From NCBI RefSeq assembly GCF_900100085.1, contig NZ_FNEJ01000009.1, positions 124,001 to 188,000 on the forward strand: a stretch of DNA of 64,000 bases, written 5' to 3'. The translations under genes were made by a program, and so were the position numbers. Below are positions 36,735-45,761 of the stretch, in pieces. The stretch comes from Salipiger marinus (GTDB lineage: Bacteria > Pseudomonadota > Alphaproteobacteria > Rhodobacterales > Rhodobacteraceae). Under the pieces are notes generated by a model, which worked only from the letters and a program-made list of their open reading frames with translations, did not search any database and was not told where the DNA came from. Numbering within the stretch: the stretch's first letter is position 1; each line of letters begins with the position of its first letter.

Positions 36735-37769
36735 ATGCGTGTGGCACAGGATCTGGCTCAGGCGGTCGGCAACACGCCGCTCATCCGGCTGAAGAAAGCC
36801 AGCGAGATGACGGGATGCACCATCCTTGGCAAGGCGGAGTTCATGAATCCGGGCCAGTCGGTCAAGGACCGCGCCGCGCTCTGGATCATCCGCGATGCGG
36901 TCGAACGCGGCCTGCTGGAACCGGGCGGCACCATCGTCGAGGGCACGGCGGGCAATACCGGCATCGGGCTGGCGCTGGTCGGCGCCTCCATGGGGTTCCG
37001 CACCGTGATCGTCATTCCTGAAACCCAGAGTCAGGAAAAGAAGGACATGCTGCGGCTTGCGGGCGCCGAACTGGTGCAGGTGCCCGCCGCCCCCTATCGC
37101 AACCCCAACAACTATGTCCGCTATTCCGGGCGTCTGGCCGAGGAACTGGCCAAGACCGAAAAGCATGGCGCGATCTGGGCCAACCAGTTCGACAACGTCG
37201 CGAACCGGCTCGCCCATATCGAAGGCACCGGCCCCGAGATCTGGGACCAGACCGGCGGCAAGGTCGATGGCTTTGTCTGCGCGGTGGGGTCGGGCGGCAC
37301 GCTGGCAGGGGTCGGCATGGCGCTGCAGCCCAAGGGCGTGAAGGTCGGCCTCGCCGATCCGATGGGGGCCGCACTTTACAGCTATTACACCACCGGAGAG
37401 CTGAAATCCGAAGGCGAGTCGATCACCGAGGGCATCGGACAGGGGCGCATCACCGCCAACCTTGAAGGCTTCACCCCGGATTTCGCCTGTCAGGTGCCCG
37501 ACGAAGAAGCGCTGCCCATCGTGTTCGACCTGCTCTCCGAAGAGGGGCTGTGCCTTGGCGGCTCGTCCGGGATCAACGTCGCGGGGGCCATCCGCATGGC
37601 GCAGGAGATGGGGCCGGGCCATACCATCGTCACCATCCTGTGCGACTACGGCAACCGCTACCAGTCGAAGCTGTTCAACCCTGATTTCCTGCAGGCGCGC
37701 AACCTGCCGGTGCCGTCATGGCTTGACCGCGCCCCTGCCTCCATTCCGGGTGTGTTCGAGGACGCATGA
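36735..37769 (+). CDS. cysK: Cysteine synthase A
   Basis: PLP enzyme that makes L-cysteine from O-acetylserine and sulfide. It has 344 residues, about 30 more than E. coli CysK, as in the alphaproteobacterial long type. The PLP lysine is in NPGQSVKDRAAL, the substrate loop is EGTAGNTGIGLALV, and the phosphate loop is GSGGTLAGVG. GGGAG lies 6 bases before the ATG at 36735 (an ATG at 36729 is too close to it). Its position after trgAB matches the R. sphaeroides tellurite locus, where cysteine supply is thought to help against oxyanion stress. It overlaps the MscS gene by 4 bases. Confidence 0.95.
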   Translation: MRVAQDLAQAVGNTPLIRLKKASEMTGCTILGKAEFMNPGQSVKDRAALWIIRDAVERGLLEPGGTIVEGTAGNTGIGLALVGASMGFRTVIVIPETQSQEKKDMLRLAGAELVQVPAAPYRNPNNYVRYSGRLAEELAKTEKHGAIWANQFDNVANRLAHIEGTGPEIWDQTGGKVDGFVCAVGSGGTLAGVGMALQPKGVKVGLADPMGAALYSYYTTGELKSEGESITEGIGQGRITANLEGFTPDFACQVPDEEALPIVFDLLSEEGLCLGGSSGINVAGAIRMAQEMGPGHTIVTILCDYGNRYQSKLFNPDFLQARNLPVPSWLDRAPASIPGVFEDA

Positions 37770-40219
37770 GCCTGATCCTTCGCCGTTGTCTGGGGGTGCT
37801 GGCAGCGCTGGTGCTGCTTGCAGGTGTGGCCTTCGCGCAGAGCGAGGATCTGGATTATGGCGCGTGGGATGAGGTGGCGACCCGCGCCGAGCAAGTGCTG
37901 GGTGACAATGACGCCACCGACAGCGCGCTCGAAGGGCTGCGCCAGTCCGTGGTGGACTGGCGCGAACGGTTCCTGAGCGGGCAGGGCATCAACGCCCCCC
38001 GCATCGACACGCTGCAGGCGCAGATCGATGCGCTGGGGCCGGTGCCCGCCGAGGGCGAGACCGAACCCGAGGACATCGCCACCCGCCGCGAAAACCTGAA
38101 CGCGCAGCTGGCAGAACTGCAGGCGCCGGGCCTGCGCGCGCAGGAAGCCTATACCCGCGCCGATGGCATCATCCGCCAGATCGACACGATGATCCGGACC
38201 CGCCAGACCGACGCGCTGCTGACGCTGGGGCCGACCCCGCTCAACCCGCAGCTCTGGCCTGCGGCGCTGGAAGAGGTGCTGTCCGCCGGAAGCTCGCTTT
38301 TTGACGAAATCCGCAGCGATCTGGCTTCGGAAGTGAAGCTGGCGGAGGCGCGGGAGAGTCTGCCGCTGATCCTGCTGCTGCTGGCGCTGGCGGGACTTCT
38401 GGTGATCCGTGGCCCGCGCGTGATGCGGGGCTTTGGCGAAAGGCTGCGCGCCAGCACCCGGCGGGGCACAGGCGTCTGGCGGTTCTTCGTGTCGCTGGGC
38501 GGCATCCTTGTGCCGCTGGCCGGGGTTATGCTGCTGGTGGCGGCGGTGCAGACCTCGGATCTGCCGGGGACGCAGGGCAGCGAACTGCTGCAGATGCTGC
38601 CCGCATGGACCTTCCTGCTGCTGTATATCCGCTGGCTGGCCGAGCAGAGCTTCAACCGCGATCCGGAGGTGGCCACCGTGCCGCTGGCCGACCGGCAGCG
38701 CACCGAGGCATGGCTTTACGCCTCGGTTCTGGCGGTGCTTTTCGTGCTGCGCGACGTGGGCGAAACGCTGGGGGAGCTTTACAACTTCACCACCGCCACC
38801 ATGGCGGTGCTGGATTTCCCGGTGCTGCTGCTCTGTGCGCTGATGCTGTTCCGGCTGGGTCATATCCTGACCCTGCTGCGCGAACCGCAGGCCGAAGGCG
38901 AAGAGACCTCGCCGCCGAGCCTGCGCCAGCAGGTGGCGCGGCTGCTGGGGCGGGCCGCGATGCTGCTGGCGCTGGCAGGTCCGGTCATGGCGGCCATCGG
39001 CTACAACGCCGTGGGCGACGCGATGGTTTATCCGGCCATCCAGACGCTGGCGCTGCTGGCGCTGGTGCTGGTGCTTCAGCGCTTCGTCAACGACGTCTAC
39101 ACGCTGGTCAGCGGCAAGCGGGCCGAGGACAGCGACAGTCTGGTGCCGGTGCTGGCGGGCTTTGCGCTGATGCTGCTGGCCCTGCCGGGCCTTGCGCTGA
39201 TCTGGGGCGCGCGGACCGCCGACCTGCTGGAGATCTGGACGCGCTTCCGCGAAGGTTTCGTGCTGGGCGACACCCGGATTTCGCCCACCAGCTTCCTGAC
39301 CATGGTGGCGGTGTTCGGGGTGGGGTTCCTTGCCACCCGGCTCCTGCAGGGCGGGCTGCGCAGTTCGGTGCTGCCGCGCACGCGGCTGGATCTGGGCGGG
39401 CAGAATGCCGTCGTCTCGGGGCTGGGCTATGTCGGGATCTTCATCGCCGCCGTCATCGCCATCACCGCCGCCGGGATCGACCTGTCGTCGCTGGCCATCG
39501 TGGCGGGGGCGCTGTCGGTGGGCATCGGTTTTGGCCTGCAGAACATCGTGTCCAATTTCGTCTCCGGCATCATCCTGCTGATCGAACGGCCCATCAGTCA
39601 GGGCGACTGGATCGAGGTCGGCGGCAACATGGGCATCGTCAAGGACATCTCTGTCCGCTCCACCCGGATCGAGACCTTCGACCGCACCGATGTCATCGTG
39701 CCCAATTCGGATTTTGTCTCTGGCACCGTCACCAACTACACCCGGGGCAATGTGGTGGGCCGGGTCTTTGCCACCGTGGGCGTGGCCTATGGCACCGACA
39801 CCCGCAAGGTGGAGCAGATTCTGCGCCGCATCGCGCGGGAGCATGACATGGTGCTGATGAATCCCGAACCTTCGGTGGTGCTTGCGCGCTTCGGCCCCGA
39901 CGGGCTGGAATTCGAGATCCGCGCCATCATCCGTGATGTCGGCGAAAAGCTGAACGTGCTCAGCGATTTCAACCACATGATCGCGCAGCGCTTCACCGAG
40001 GAAGGCATCGAGATCCCGTTTGCGCAGCGCGACATCTGGCTGCGCAATCCCGAAACGCTGTATGATCGCGCGCGGGCCACGCCGCCCGCGCCTGCCACGC
40101 AGGAGCCAGAGCCCGCCGCCGCTGCCGCCACCGCGCCGCAGGGGTCCGGGCGGGATCCCTCTGCCGGGATTTCGGAGACGCATTTTGTCGGCCCCGAAGA
40201 CGGTGGCGACGGACGCTGA
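37766..40219 (+). CDS. Large MscS-type mechanosensitive channel with DUF3772 domain
   Basis: An 817-residue inner membrane protein. It has a signal peptide (LGVLAALVLLAGVAFA) and a periplasmic coiled-coil-prone domain (about 25-190, DUF3772-like). Multiple membrane segments follow (about 195-560), and then the MscS core: pore helix AIVAGALSVGIGFGLQNIVSN (about 577-597) with the Gly/Ala packing pattern and the beta domain EVGGNMGIVKDISVRSTRI. The C-terminal tail is Ala/Pro-rich. It releases solutes on hypo-osmotic shock or modulates turgor. It is translationally coupled to cysK (ATGA overlap), an unusual partnership that suggests joint regulation in the stress locus. Confidence 0.9.
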   Translation: MSLILRRCLGVLAALVLLAGVAFAQSEDLDYGAWDEVATRAEQVLGDNDATDSALEGLRQSVVDWRERFLSGQGINAPRIDTLQAQIDALGPVPAEGETEPEDIATRRENLNAQLAELQAPGLRAQEAYTRADGIIRQIDTMIRTRQTDALLTLGPTPLNPQLWPAALEEVLSAGSSLFDEIRSDLASEVKLAEARESLPLILLLLALAGLLVIRGPRVMRGFGERLRASTRRGTGVWRFFVSLGGILVPLAGVMLLVAAVQTSDLPGTQGSELLQMLPAWTFLLLYIRWLAEQSFNRDPEVATVPLADRQRTEAWLYASVLAVLFVLRDVGETLGELYNFTTATMAVLDFPVLLLCALMLFRLGHILTLLREPQAEGEETSPPSLRQQVARLLGRAAMLLALAGPVMAAIGYNAVGDAMVYPAIQTLALLALVLVLQRFVNDVYTLVSGKRAEDSDSLVPVLAGFALMLLALPGLALIWGARTADLLEIWTRFREGFVLGDTRISPTSFLTMVAVFGVGFLATRLLQGGLRSSVLPRTRLDLGGQNAVVSGLGYVGIFIAAVIAITAAGIDLSSLAIVAGALSVGIGFGLQNIVSNFVSGIILLIERPISQGDWIEVGGNMGIVKDISVRSTRIETFDRTDVIVPNSDFVSGTVTNYTRGNVVGRVFATVGVAYGTDTRKVEQILRRIAREHDMVLMNPEPSVVLARFGPDGLEFEIRAIIRDVGEKLNVLSDFNHMIAQRFTEEGIEIPFAQRDIWLRNPETLYDRARATPPAPATQEPEPAAAAATAPQGSGRDPSAGISETHFVGPEDGGDGR

Positions 40220-40234
40220 GAAAGGACTGACCCG

Positions 40235-40951
40235 ATGACCGACCTGCTGTTCCGTGAGGATGCCTATCTGCGCGATGCCCCCGCCCGTGTGGTGGCCCAT
40301 ACCGACGAGGGCGGCATCGTGCTGGATGCCAGCATCTTCTACCCCACCGGCGGCGGCCAGCCCGGCGACAGCGGGCGGCTGGACTGGTCCGGCGGCGGGC
40401 TGGCCATCGCCACCGCCGTCAAGGGCGAGGGCGGCACGGTGGTGCTGGTGCCCGCCGAGCCGCTGCCGCTGCCGCGCGTCGGCACGCAGGTGATGCAGGT
40501 GCTGGACTGGGAGCGGCGGCACCGGCACATGCGCGTGCATACCGCGCTGCATCTGCTGTCGGTGGTGATCCCGCTGCCGGTCACCGGCGGGCAGATCGGC
40601 GCCGGATCCGGGAGGCTGGATTTTGCCATGCCGCAGCCCCCCGAGGACCGCGAGGCGCTGGAAGAGGCGCTGAACGCGCTGGTCGACCGCGATCTGGTGG
40701 TCAGTTCCGACTGGATCGAGGCCGAGGTGCTGGAGGCCCATCCCGAGCTTATCAAGACCATGTCGGTCTCGCCGCCGCGTGGCGAGGGCAAGGTGCGGCT
40801 GGTGCGCATCGGGCAGGGCGGCGATCAGGTGGATCTGCAGCCCTGCGGCGGCACCCATGTGGCGCGCACCGGCGAGATCGGCCGGATCCGGCTGGGCAAG
40901 ATCGAGAACAAGGGCAAGCAGAACCGCCGCGTGAACATTTCCCTCGACTGA
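40235..40951 (+). CDS. Alanyl-tRNA editing protein (AlaX-type)
   Basis: A 238-residue free-standing relative of the AlaRS editing domain, which hydrolyses Ser- or Gly-tRNA(Ala). Zinc-binding motifs are HTALH (about 102-106) and CGGTH (about 204-208), with FYPTGGGQPGD near the N-terminus. It lies 15 bases after the MscS gene and is likely part of the same unit. Its presence in a stress-linked cluster fits protection of translation fidelity, but this is inference. Confidence 0.92.
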   Translation: MTDLLFREDAYLRDAPARVVAHTDEGGIVLDASIFYPTGGGQPGDSGRLDWSGGGLAIATAVKGEGGTVVLVPAEPLPLPRVGTQVMQVLDWERRHRHMRVHTALHLLSVVIPLPVTGGQIGAGSGRLDFAMPQPPEDREALEEALNALVDRDLVVSSDWIEAEVLEAHPELIKTMSVSPPRGEGKVRLVRIGQGGDQVDLQPCGGTHVARTGEIGRIRLGKIENKGKQNRRVNISLD

Positions 40952-40970
40952 GGCGGGACGGGAGGGACAG

Positions 40971-41030
40971 GAGGGGCGCTGCCCCTCTTGAGCCCTGCGG
41001 GCTCAATTCACCCCGGGATATTTGGAGCCG
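40971..41030 (-). repeat. Dispersed double-hairpin repeat, copy 4
   Basis: On the minus strand: CGGCTCCAAATATCCCGGGG, then GAGCCCGCAGGGCTC, then AGAGGGGCAGCGCCCCTC. The arms of the variable hairpin differ from other copies while base pairing is kept. It overlaps the last codons and stop of the DMT transporter gene. Confidence 0.85.
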
Positions 41031-41904
41031 CTGGAAGCGGCCTGCGGCGGGGCCGGGTCGCGGCGAGGTAGAGCGCGAGGCTGGCCACCACCACGGCGCC
41101 ACCAGCCAGCATGCGCGGGGTGGGCGCCTCGGCCAGCACCAGCCAGACCCAGAGCGGGCCCAGCACCGTCTCCAGCAGCATCAGCAGGCTGACATTGGAG
41201 GCCGCCGTGTGCCGCGAGGCGGTGGAAAGGCAGAAGAACGAGGCGGGCAGGATCACGAGGCCGGTGGCGAGGATCGGCAGGATCGCGCCATCCGTCGGCG
41301 CGCCGGGGGCGGCGAGCGTCAGCCCCGCCAGCCCAGAGATCAGCGCCCCCGTGCCCATGGCGGGCAGCAGCGGCAGCGTGGGCGCGTGGCGCAGCGTGAC
41401 GAAGCTCAGCCCCAGCGTGACCGCCACCCCAAGCCCGCAGAGCGCGCCCAGAAGCGCCACGGGCCCGATGCCCAGATCGCCCTTGCCGCTGATCGCCAGC
41501 GCGATGCCCGCCAGCACCGCCGCCATGGCGACCCATGTGGCGCGGCTGGTGGCCTCGCCATGCAGGAGCCGCGCCAGCACCGCCGCCCAGACCGGCATGG
41601 TGGCCACGGCGAGCAGCACCACGGCAGCGGGGGCCAGCGACACGCCAAGCGCAAACAGCGCGGCATTGGCGGTCTGGCAGAGGATCACCGTGATCCCGGC
41701 GCGGGTGGCGAGCGGCGCCAGCGCCAGCGGGCGGCGCGCGGTCAGCAGCCAGATCGCCCAGAAGGTCAGGCCAAGCGCCGTGCCGCGCCATGCCAGCATC
41801 GACAGCCCGTCAAGGCCGGACAGCCGCATCAGCAGCACGTCGGGGGTCAGGATCAGGGCGCCGAGCGTGGCCAGTCCCAGACCGTAAAGCGGATGCGTTG
41901 TCAT
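41008..41904 (-). CDS. EamA/DMT family transporter
   Basis: A 298-residue inner membrane protein with about ten helices in two EamA halves (for example TPDVLLMRLSGLDGLSMLAWRG and a second half starting near GLGVAVTLGLSFVTL). DMT members export amino acids, purines or other metabolites; the substrate is unknown. The last residues, LPAAPNIPG, are encoded inside a dispersed repeat: the AAATATCCCGGGG arm gives NIPG and the stop. The original C-terminus may have been replaced when the repeat arrived. Confidence 0.85.
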   Translation of the reverse strand: MTTHPLYGLGLATLGALILTPDVLLMRLSGLDGLSMLAWRGTALGLTFWAIWLLTARRPLALAPLATRAGITVILCQTANAALFALGVSLAPAAVVLLAVATMPVWAAVLARLLHGEATSRATWVAMAAVLAGIALAISGKGDLGIGPVALLGALCGLGVAVTLGLSFVTLRHAPTLPLLPAMGTGALISGLAGLTLAAPGAPTDGAILPILATGLVILPASFFCLSTASRHTAASNVSLLMLLETVLGPLWVWLVLAEAPTPRMLAGGAVVVASLALYLAATRPRRRPLPAAPNIPG

Positions 41905-41909
41905 GCCGC

Positions 41910-42644
41910 TCAGGAGTAAAGCGGCTGCAGGCCCATCTGCATGTGCAGGGCGTTGACGGTGGTTTCGGGCAGGTTCATCGCCTTGGCGAGCCGGTCGAGG
42001 AATTCGGCCTCCTCGTCGGTATCCACGGTGATGGTCATCAGGGCGGCGGAATAGACCTGCATGCGCTGCGCTTCGGGGGTGGCGGCGGCGAGTGCCTCGG
42101 GATCGACGGGGGCGGCCAGCTGCTCCTTGACGAAGGCCATGTCCTCGGGCGTGGCATCCTCGCCCACGGTTTCCATCAGGCGGGCCTTTTCGGCGGCGTC
42201 GATGCTGCCATCGGCCTTGGCGGCCTGAATCATCGCGCGCAGCATCAGCCCTGCGGCCTCTTCGGCGGCGGGCAGGGTGGTTTCGGTGTTGAACTGGTCG
42301 ATGAGGCTGCCGACGCCCTTGGCGCCAAGCGCCGCGGCCCCGGTGGCTGCGGCCAGCACGCCCGCCATGCCGGGATTGGCGCCGCCGGGGGTCTGGGCCA
42401 TGCCGGGCAGGCCCTGCGGCAGTTTCTGCATCAGGCTGTCAAAGGGGCTGCCGGTGCCCGTGCCGCCCAGCATCCGGCCCAGCTGTGCCTGCAGGCCGGT
42501 GCCCGGCTCGCGGCCCTGAAGCTGCGCCTTGCCGCCCATCAGGCCGCCGAGACTGCCCAGCCCCTTGCCGCCCGACAGCCGGTCGACGCCGCGCGCGGCG
42601 GCATAGCCGATGGCCACTTTGGTCAGTGTCTTTACAAGCCCCAT
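41910..42644 (-). CDS. DUF533 / TerB-like protein
   Basis: A 244-residue protein. The N-terminal half is Gly/Ala/Met-rich (GKGLGSLGGLMGGKAQ and LAAATGAAALGAKGVGSLI) with a weak hydrophobic segment. The C-terminal half (about 125-240) is a helical TerB-like domain with acidic motif AAKADGSIDAAEKARLME, as in DUF533/YebE proteins. YebE-type proteins respond to envelope stress, and the TerB fold is known from tellurite resistance, but no function is established. The ATG at 42644 follows AAGGAGG. It is next to the DMT gene on the same strand, 5 bases apart. Confidence 0.82.
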   Translation of the reverse strand: MGLVKTLTKVAIGYAAARGVDRLSGGKGLGSLGGLMGGKAQLQGREPGTGLQAQLGRMLGGTGTGSPFDSLMQKLPQGLPGMAQTPGGANPGMAGVLAAATGAAALGAKGVGSLIDQFNTETTLPAAEEAAGLMLRAMIQAAKADGSIDAAEKARLMETVGEDATPEDMAFVKEQLAAPVDPEALAAATPEAQRMQVYSAALMTITVDTDEEAEFLDRLAKAMNLPETTVNALHMQMGLQPLYS

Positions 42645-42738
42645 TGCGGCCTCCTTGCCTGCTGTCGGTCGGTCTGCCCAGCTTGCCGGAAGCGGCAGCG
42701 GGGGTGAAGGAAAATCTGTGCCGCGCGGCGCGCGGGCC

Positions 42739-44157
42739 TCAGGTGCCGCAGAAGGTGGCGGGCACCACCTCGTCGGGCAGCGGCGGGCGGCGCAGCTCTG
42801 CCGCCTCCGGCTGGTCGTCATAGGGACGCGCCAGCACCGCGTTCAGATGGTGGAAGGGGCGCAGGTCGCCCTCCACCGCCGCGGCGATCATCTGTTCGAT
42901 CCGGTGGTTGCGCGGGATGAAGGCGGGGTTGGCGCGGCGCATCACCGCCTCCGGCTCGGGCTCCGCCGCGATCCGCGCCTGCCAGCGGGTGTCCCAGTCG
43001 CGCGCCGCGTCGCGGTCGGTGATCTGGTCCTGCAGCCCGCCTTCGGCCAGCGCGCGGAAGGTGTTGGTGAAATCCGACCCGCCGCGCTGCATCAGCGCCA
43101 GCAGATCGCCGATCAGGGCGGCATCTTCGGGCCGCGGCGCGCTGATCCCGAGCTTGGCGGCAAAGCGCGTGAGCCATGCGCCGCGCAGCAGATCCGGCAT
43201 GGCATGCACGATGCGGGTAAACTCCGGCACGGCGGCCTCCGGATCCTCCTCCAGCGGCAGCAGCGCCGAGGCGAGCTGCGCCATGTTCCAGACGATCACA
43301 TCCGCCTGCGCCGCATAGGCGTAGCGTCCGTTCCGGTCGATCGACGAGAACACCGTATCGGGATGGTAAAGGTCGAGAAAGGCGCAGGGGCCGTAATCCA
43401 GCGTCTCGCCCGACAGCGTGCAGTTGTCGGTGTTCATTACGCCATGGATGAACCCCACCGCCAGCCATTGCGCCACCAGCTGCGCCTGCCGCTCGCAGAC
43501 CGCCGCCAGCAGCTCTGCGGGGGTGTTGCAGTCCGGATAATGCCGGGCGCGGGTATGGTCGTAAAGCTGGCGCAGTTCCTCGGTCTGGCCGCGCGCGGCA
43601 AAGACCTGAAAGCTGCCGACGCGGATATGGCTTGCCGCCACCCGTGTCAGCACGGCGCCGGGCAGCGGCGCCTCGCGCAGCACCTCCTCGCCGGTGGCGG
43701 TGGCGGCCAGCGCGCGGGTGGTGGGGATGCCAAGCGCGTGCATGGCTTCCGAGACCACATATTCGCGCAGCACCGGACCCAGCCACGCCCGCCCGTCACC
43801 CCGGCGCGAAAACGGCGTGGGGCCGGATCCCTTGAGCTGGATGTCGCGGCGCAGGCCGTTGCGGTCCACCACCTCGCCCAGAAGCAGCGCGCGCCCGTCG
43901 CCAAGCTGCGGCGAGAAGCCGCCGAACTGATGCCCGGCATAAAGCTGCGCCAGCGGCTCGGCGCCCTCGGGCAGATGATTGCCCGCAAAGATCGCCGCCA
44001 GTAGCGGATCGTCGGTGCCCTGCAGGCCAAGCTCGTCGGCCAGCGCGGTGTTGAACCCCAGAAGCTGCGGCGCGGCGACGCGGGTCGGCGCCTGCCGCGC
44101 GTAGAAGCTGCGGGGCAGGCGGGCATAGCTGTTGTCGAAGGGAATGTGCAGAACCAT
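42739..44157 (-). CDS. selO: Protein adenylyltransferase SelO
   Basis: A 472-residue pseudokinase-fold enzyme that transfers AMP from ATP to Ser/Thr/Tyr of proteins, linked to redox homeostasis. Motifs: [37 protein letters not shown], and [25 protein letters not shown] with the metal-binding Asn/Asp. The C-terminus ends FCGT, so a Cys stands near where eukaryotic SelO has selenocysteine; TGA recoding is not needed. The start [15 protein letters not shown] at 44157 is canonical; a longer frame runs antisense through the pirin gene. It is divergent from that gene. Confidence 0.95.
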   Translation of the reverse strand: MVLHIPFDNSYARLPRSFYARQAPTRVAAPQLLGFNTALADELGLQGTDDPLLAAIFAGNHLPEGAEPLAQLYAGHQFGGFSPQLGDGRALLLGEVVDRNGLRRDIQLKGSGPTPFSRRGDGRAWLGPVLREYVVSEAMHALGIPTTRALAATATGEEVLREAPLPGAVLTRVAASHIRVGSFQVFAARGQTEELRQLYDHTRARHYPDCNTPAELLAAVCERQAQLVAQWLAVGFIHGVMNTDNCTLSGETLDYGPCAFLDLYHPDTVFSSIDRNGRYAYAAQADVIVWNMAQLASALLPLEEDPEAAVPEFTRIVHAMPDLLRGAWLTRFAAKLGISAPRPEDAALIGDLLALMQRGGSDFTNTFRALAEGGLQDQITDRDAARDWDTRWQARIAAEPEPEAVMRRANPAFIPRNHRIEQMIAAAVEGDLRPFHHLNAVLARPYDDQPEAAELRRPPLPDEVVPATFCGT

Positions 44158-44301
44158 GCGCCAGAGATAGGAGGGCGGAGCGCAAAGGGAAAGAGGGGCC
44201 GCGCCTGCGCTGCAAAAACGCACAGAACCCATGCTGTGATCAGCGTAGCGTGCGCCAAGCCGCAGGCCTATCCTGCGGCCACCGTCACAGAGGAACATGC
44301 C

Positions 44302-45234
44302 ATGAGCTGGAACCCCGCGCTTGACCCGCATTGCCCCACCGGAGACGAGGTGGATGCCATCGACACGCTGATCGTGCCCCGCGCCCGGGATCTGGGCGGG
44401 TTCGAGGTGCGCCGCGCGCTGCCCGCGCCGCAGCGGCAGATGGTCGGGCCCTTCATCTTCTTCGACCAGATGGGCCCGGCGGAGTTCCTGCCAACCCGGG
44501 GGCTCGACGTGCGCCCGCATCCGCATATCGGCCTTGCGACGATTTCCTATCTGTATGAGGGCCGGATGCATCACCGCGACAGTCTGGGCACCGACCAGTG
44601 GATCGAACCCGGCGCGGTGAACTGGATGGTGGCGGGGCAGGGCATCACCCATTCCGAACGCACAGACGACGCCACCCAGACCGCGCCCATGCCGTTCTTC
44701 GGCATCCAGACATGGGTGGCGCTGCCCAAGGGCCACGAGGACCGGCCCGCCGCCTTCGACCATGTGCCCGCCGCCGACCTGCCGCAGCTTCAGGCCGAAG
44801 GTGTGACCGCGCGGCTGATCCTTGGCACCGCATGGGGAGAAAAAGCGCCTGTCAGGACCGCGTCAGAGATGTTCTATGCCGATGTGGTGCTGGCCCCCGG
44901 CGCGCGGGTGCCGCTGCCCGACACCCATGAAGATCGCGGCGCCTATGTGGTCTCGGGCGCGGTGGAACAGGCGGGCAGGCGCTTCGAGGCCGGGCAGATG
45001 ATGGTGTTCCGCCCCGGCGACGCCGTGGCGCTGACCGCAGGCGCCGAAGGCGCGCGGCTGATGCTGCTTGGCGGCGAGACGCTGGAAGGCCCGCGCTACA
45101 TCTGGTGGAACTTCGTCGCCTCGTCAAAGGAGCGCATCGAGGAAGCCAAGGAGGCATGGCGTCAGGGCGACTGGCAGAATGGCCGCTTCCAGCTGCCCCC
45201 CGGCGACGATGCCGAACATATCCCGCTGCCGTGA
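44302..45234 (+). CDS. Pirin family protein
   Basis: A 310-residue bicupin. The N-terminal metal site of pirins is seen in [19 protein letters not shown] and GQGITHSER (three His plus Glu). The C-terminal half has the pirin C motif region [25 protein letters not shown]. Bacterial pirins act as quercetinases or as redox- or metal-sensing modulators; the role here is unknown. The ATG at 44302 follows AGAGGAAC. It is divergent from selO with 144 bases between start codons. Confidence 0.93.
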   Translation: MSWNPALDPHCPTGDEVDAIDTLIVPRARDLGGFEVRRALPAPQRQMVGPFIFFDQMGPAEFLPTRGLDVRPHPHIGLATISYLYEGRMHHRDSLGTDQWIEPGAVNWMVAGQGITHSERTDDATQTAPMPFFGIQTWVALPKGHEDRPAAFDHVPAADLPQLQAEGVTARLILGTAWGEKAPVRTASEMFYADVVLAPGARVPLPDTHEDRGAYVVSGAVEQAGRRFEAGQMMVFRPGDAVALTAGAEGARLMLLGGETLEGPRYIWWNFVASSKERIEEAKEAWRQGDWQNGRFQLPPGDDAEHIPLP

Positions 45235-45253
45235 CGGCGGCCCGTCTTTCATC

Positions 45254-45294
45254 TTGCCCCTAAACTCCGGGGGTCCGGGGGCAGAGCCCCCGGC
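45254..45294 (+). repeat. Dispersed double-hairpin repeat, copy 5 (short)
   Basis: CTTGCCCCTAAACTCCGGGGG followed by GTCCGGGGGCAGAGCCCCCGG. The middle variable hairpin is absent, and the left arm is of the TAAACTCCGGGGG type, as in copy 3. It lies between the convergent pirin and GNAT genes. Confidence 0.75.
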
Positions 45295-45314
45295 CTTCCC
45301 TTACCGCCGCAGCC

Positions 45315-45761
45315 TCACAGCACCCGCCGCATCAGCAGGCTGCGCGGCTGCGGTTGGAACCGGGCGCGGCGCCAGAAGCGGGTCAGCGTCTCGTCACCGG
45401 GATCGGCGGCCAGCAGCAACTCGCGCACGCCGCCCTGTTTCAGCGCCTGCCCGAGCAGATGCAGCGCCTCGCCGCCCATGCCGCGGCGGCGCACGGCGGG
45501 GCGGATGAACAGTTCCTGCACATGGGCGCTGAGCCCGCCCAGTTCCAGCGACCAGCCGAAGCTGACCATGACATGACCCACCGGCGCACGGCGCAGCCCG
45601 ATCAGCCAGACCGCGCCATGGGGCGAGCCCTCCAGAAGCGGCAGCAGCGCCTCCTGCAGCAGCTCCGGCTCGCCCTCATGGCCCTGTTCGGCATGAAAGC
45701 CCGCCACCAGCGGCATGAGCTTGGCCAGATCCTCGGGCGTGGCGAGATGCAGCGATTTCAA
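45315..45761 (-). CDS. GNAT family N-acetyltransferase
   Basis: A 148-residue acetyl-CoA-dependent transferase. The acetyl-CoA binding region is HVQELFIRPAVRRRGMGGEAL (about 88-108, the R/Q-x-x-G-x-G/A motif as RRRGMG). The best start is the TTG at 45761, which overlaps the TGA of the upstream nucleoside hydrolase (TTGA) and gives MKSLHLATPEDLAKLMPLV, a typical GNAT opening; no ATG is available in that position. The substrate is unknown. Confidence 0.85.
   Translation of the reverse strand: MKSLHLATPEDLAKLMPLVAGFHAEQGHEGEPELLQEALLPLLEGSPHGAVWLIGLRRAPVGHVMVSFGWSLELGGLSAHVQELFIRPAVRRRGMGGEALHLLGQALKQGGVRELLLAADPGDETLTRFWRRARFQPQPRSLLMRRVL

Noticed and set aside
37658-40858. Very long open frame (over 1000 codons) on the minus strand opposite cysK, the MscS gene and alaX
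   Set aside because: It is antisense to three well-supported genes, and its product is a His/Gln/Arg-rich sequence without domains. High third-position GC in the real genes removes stops from this antisense frame.
44158-44763. N-terminal extension of SelO by about 200 residues
   Set aside because: The extension is antisense to the pirin gene. The family start is [15 protein letters not shown] at 44157.
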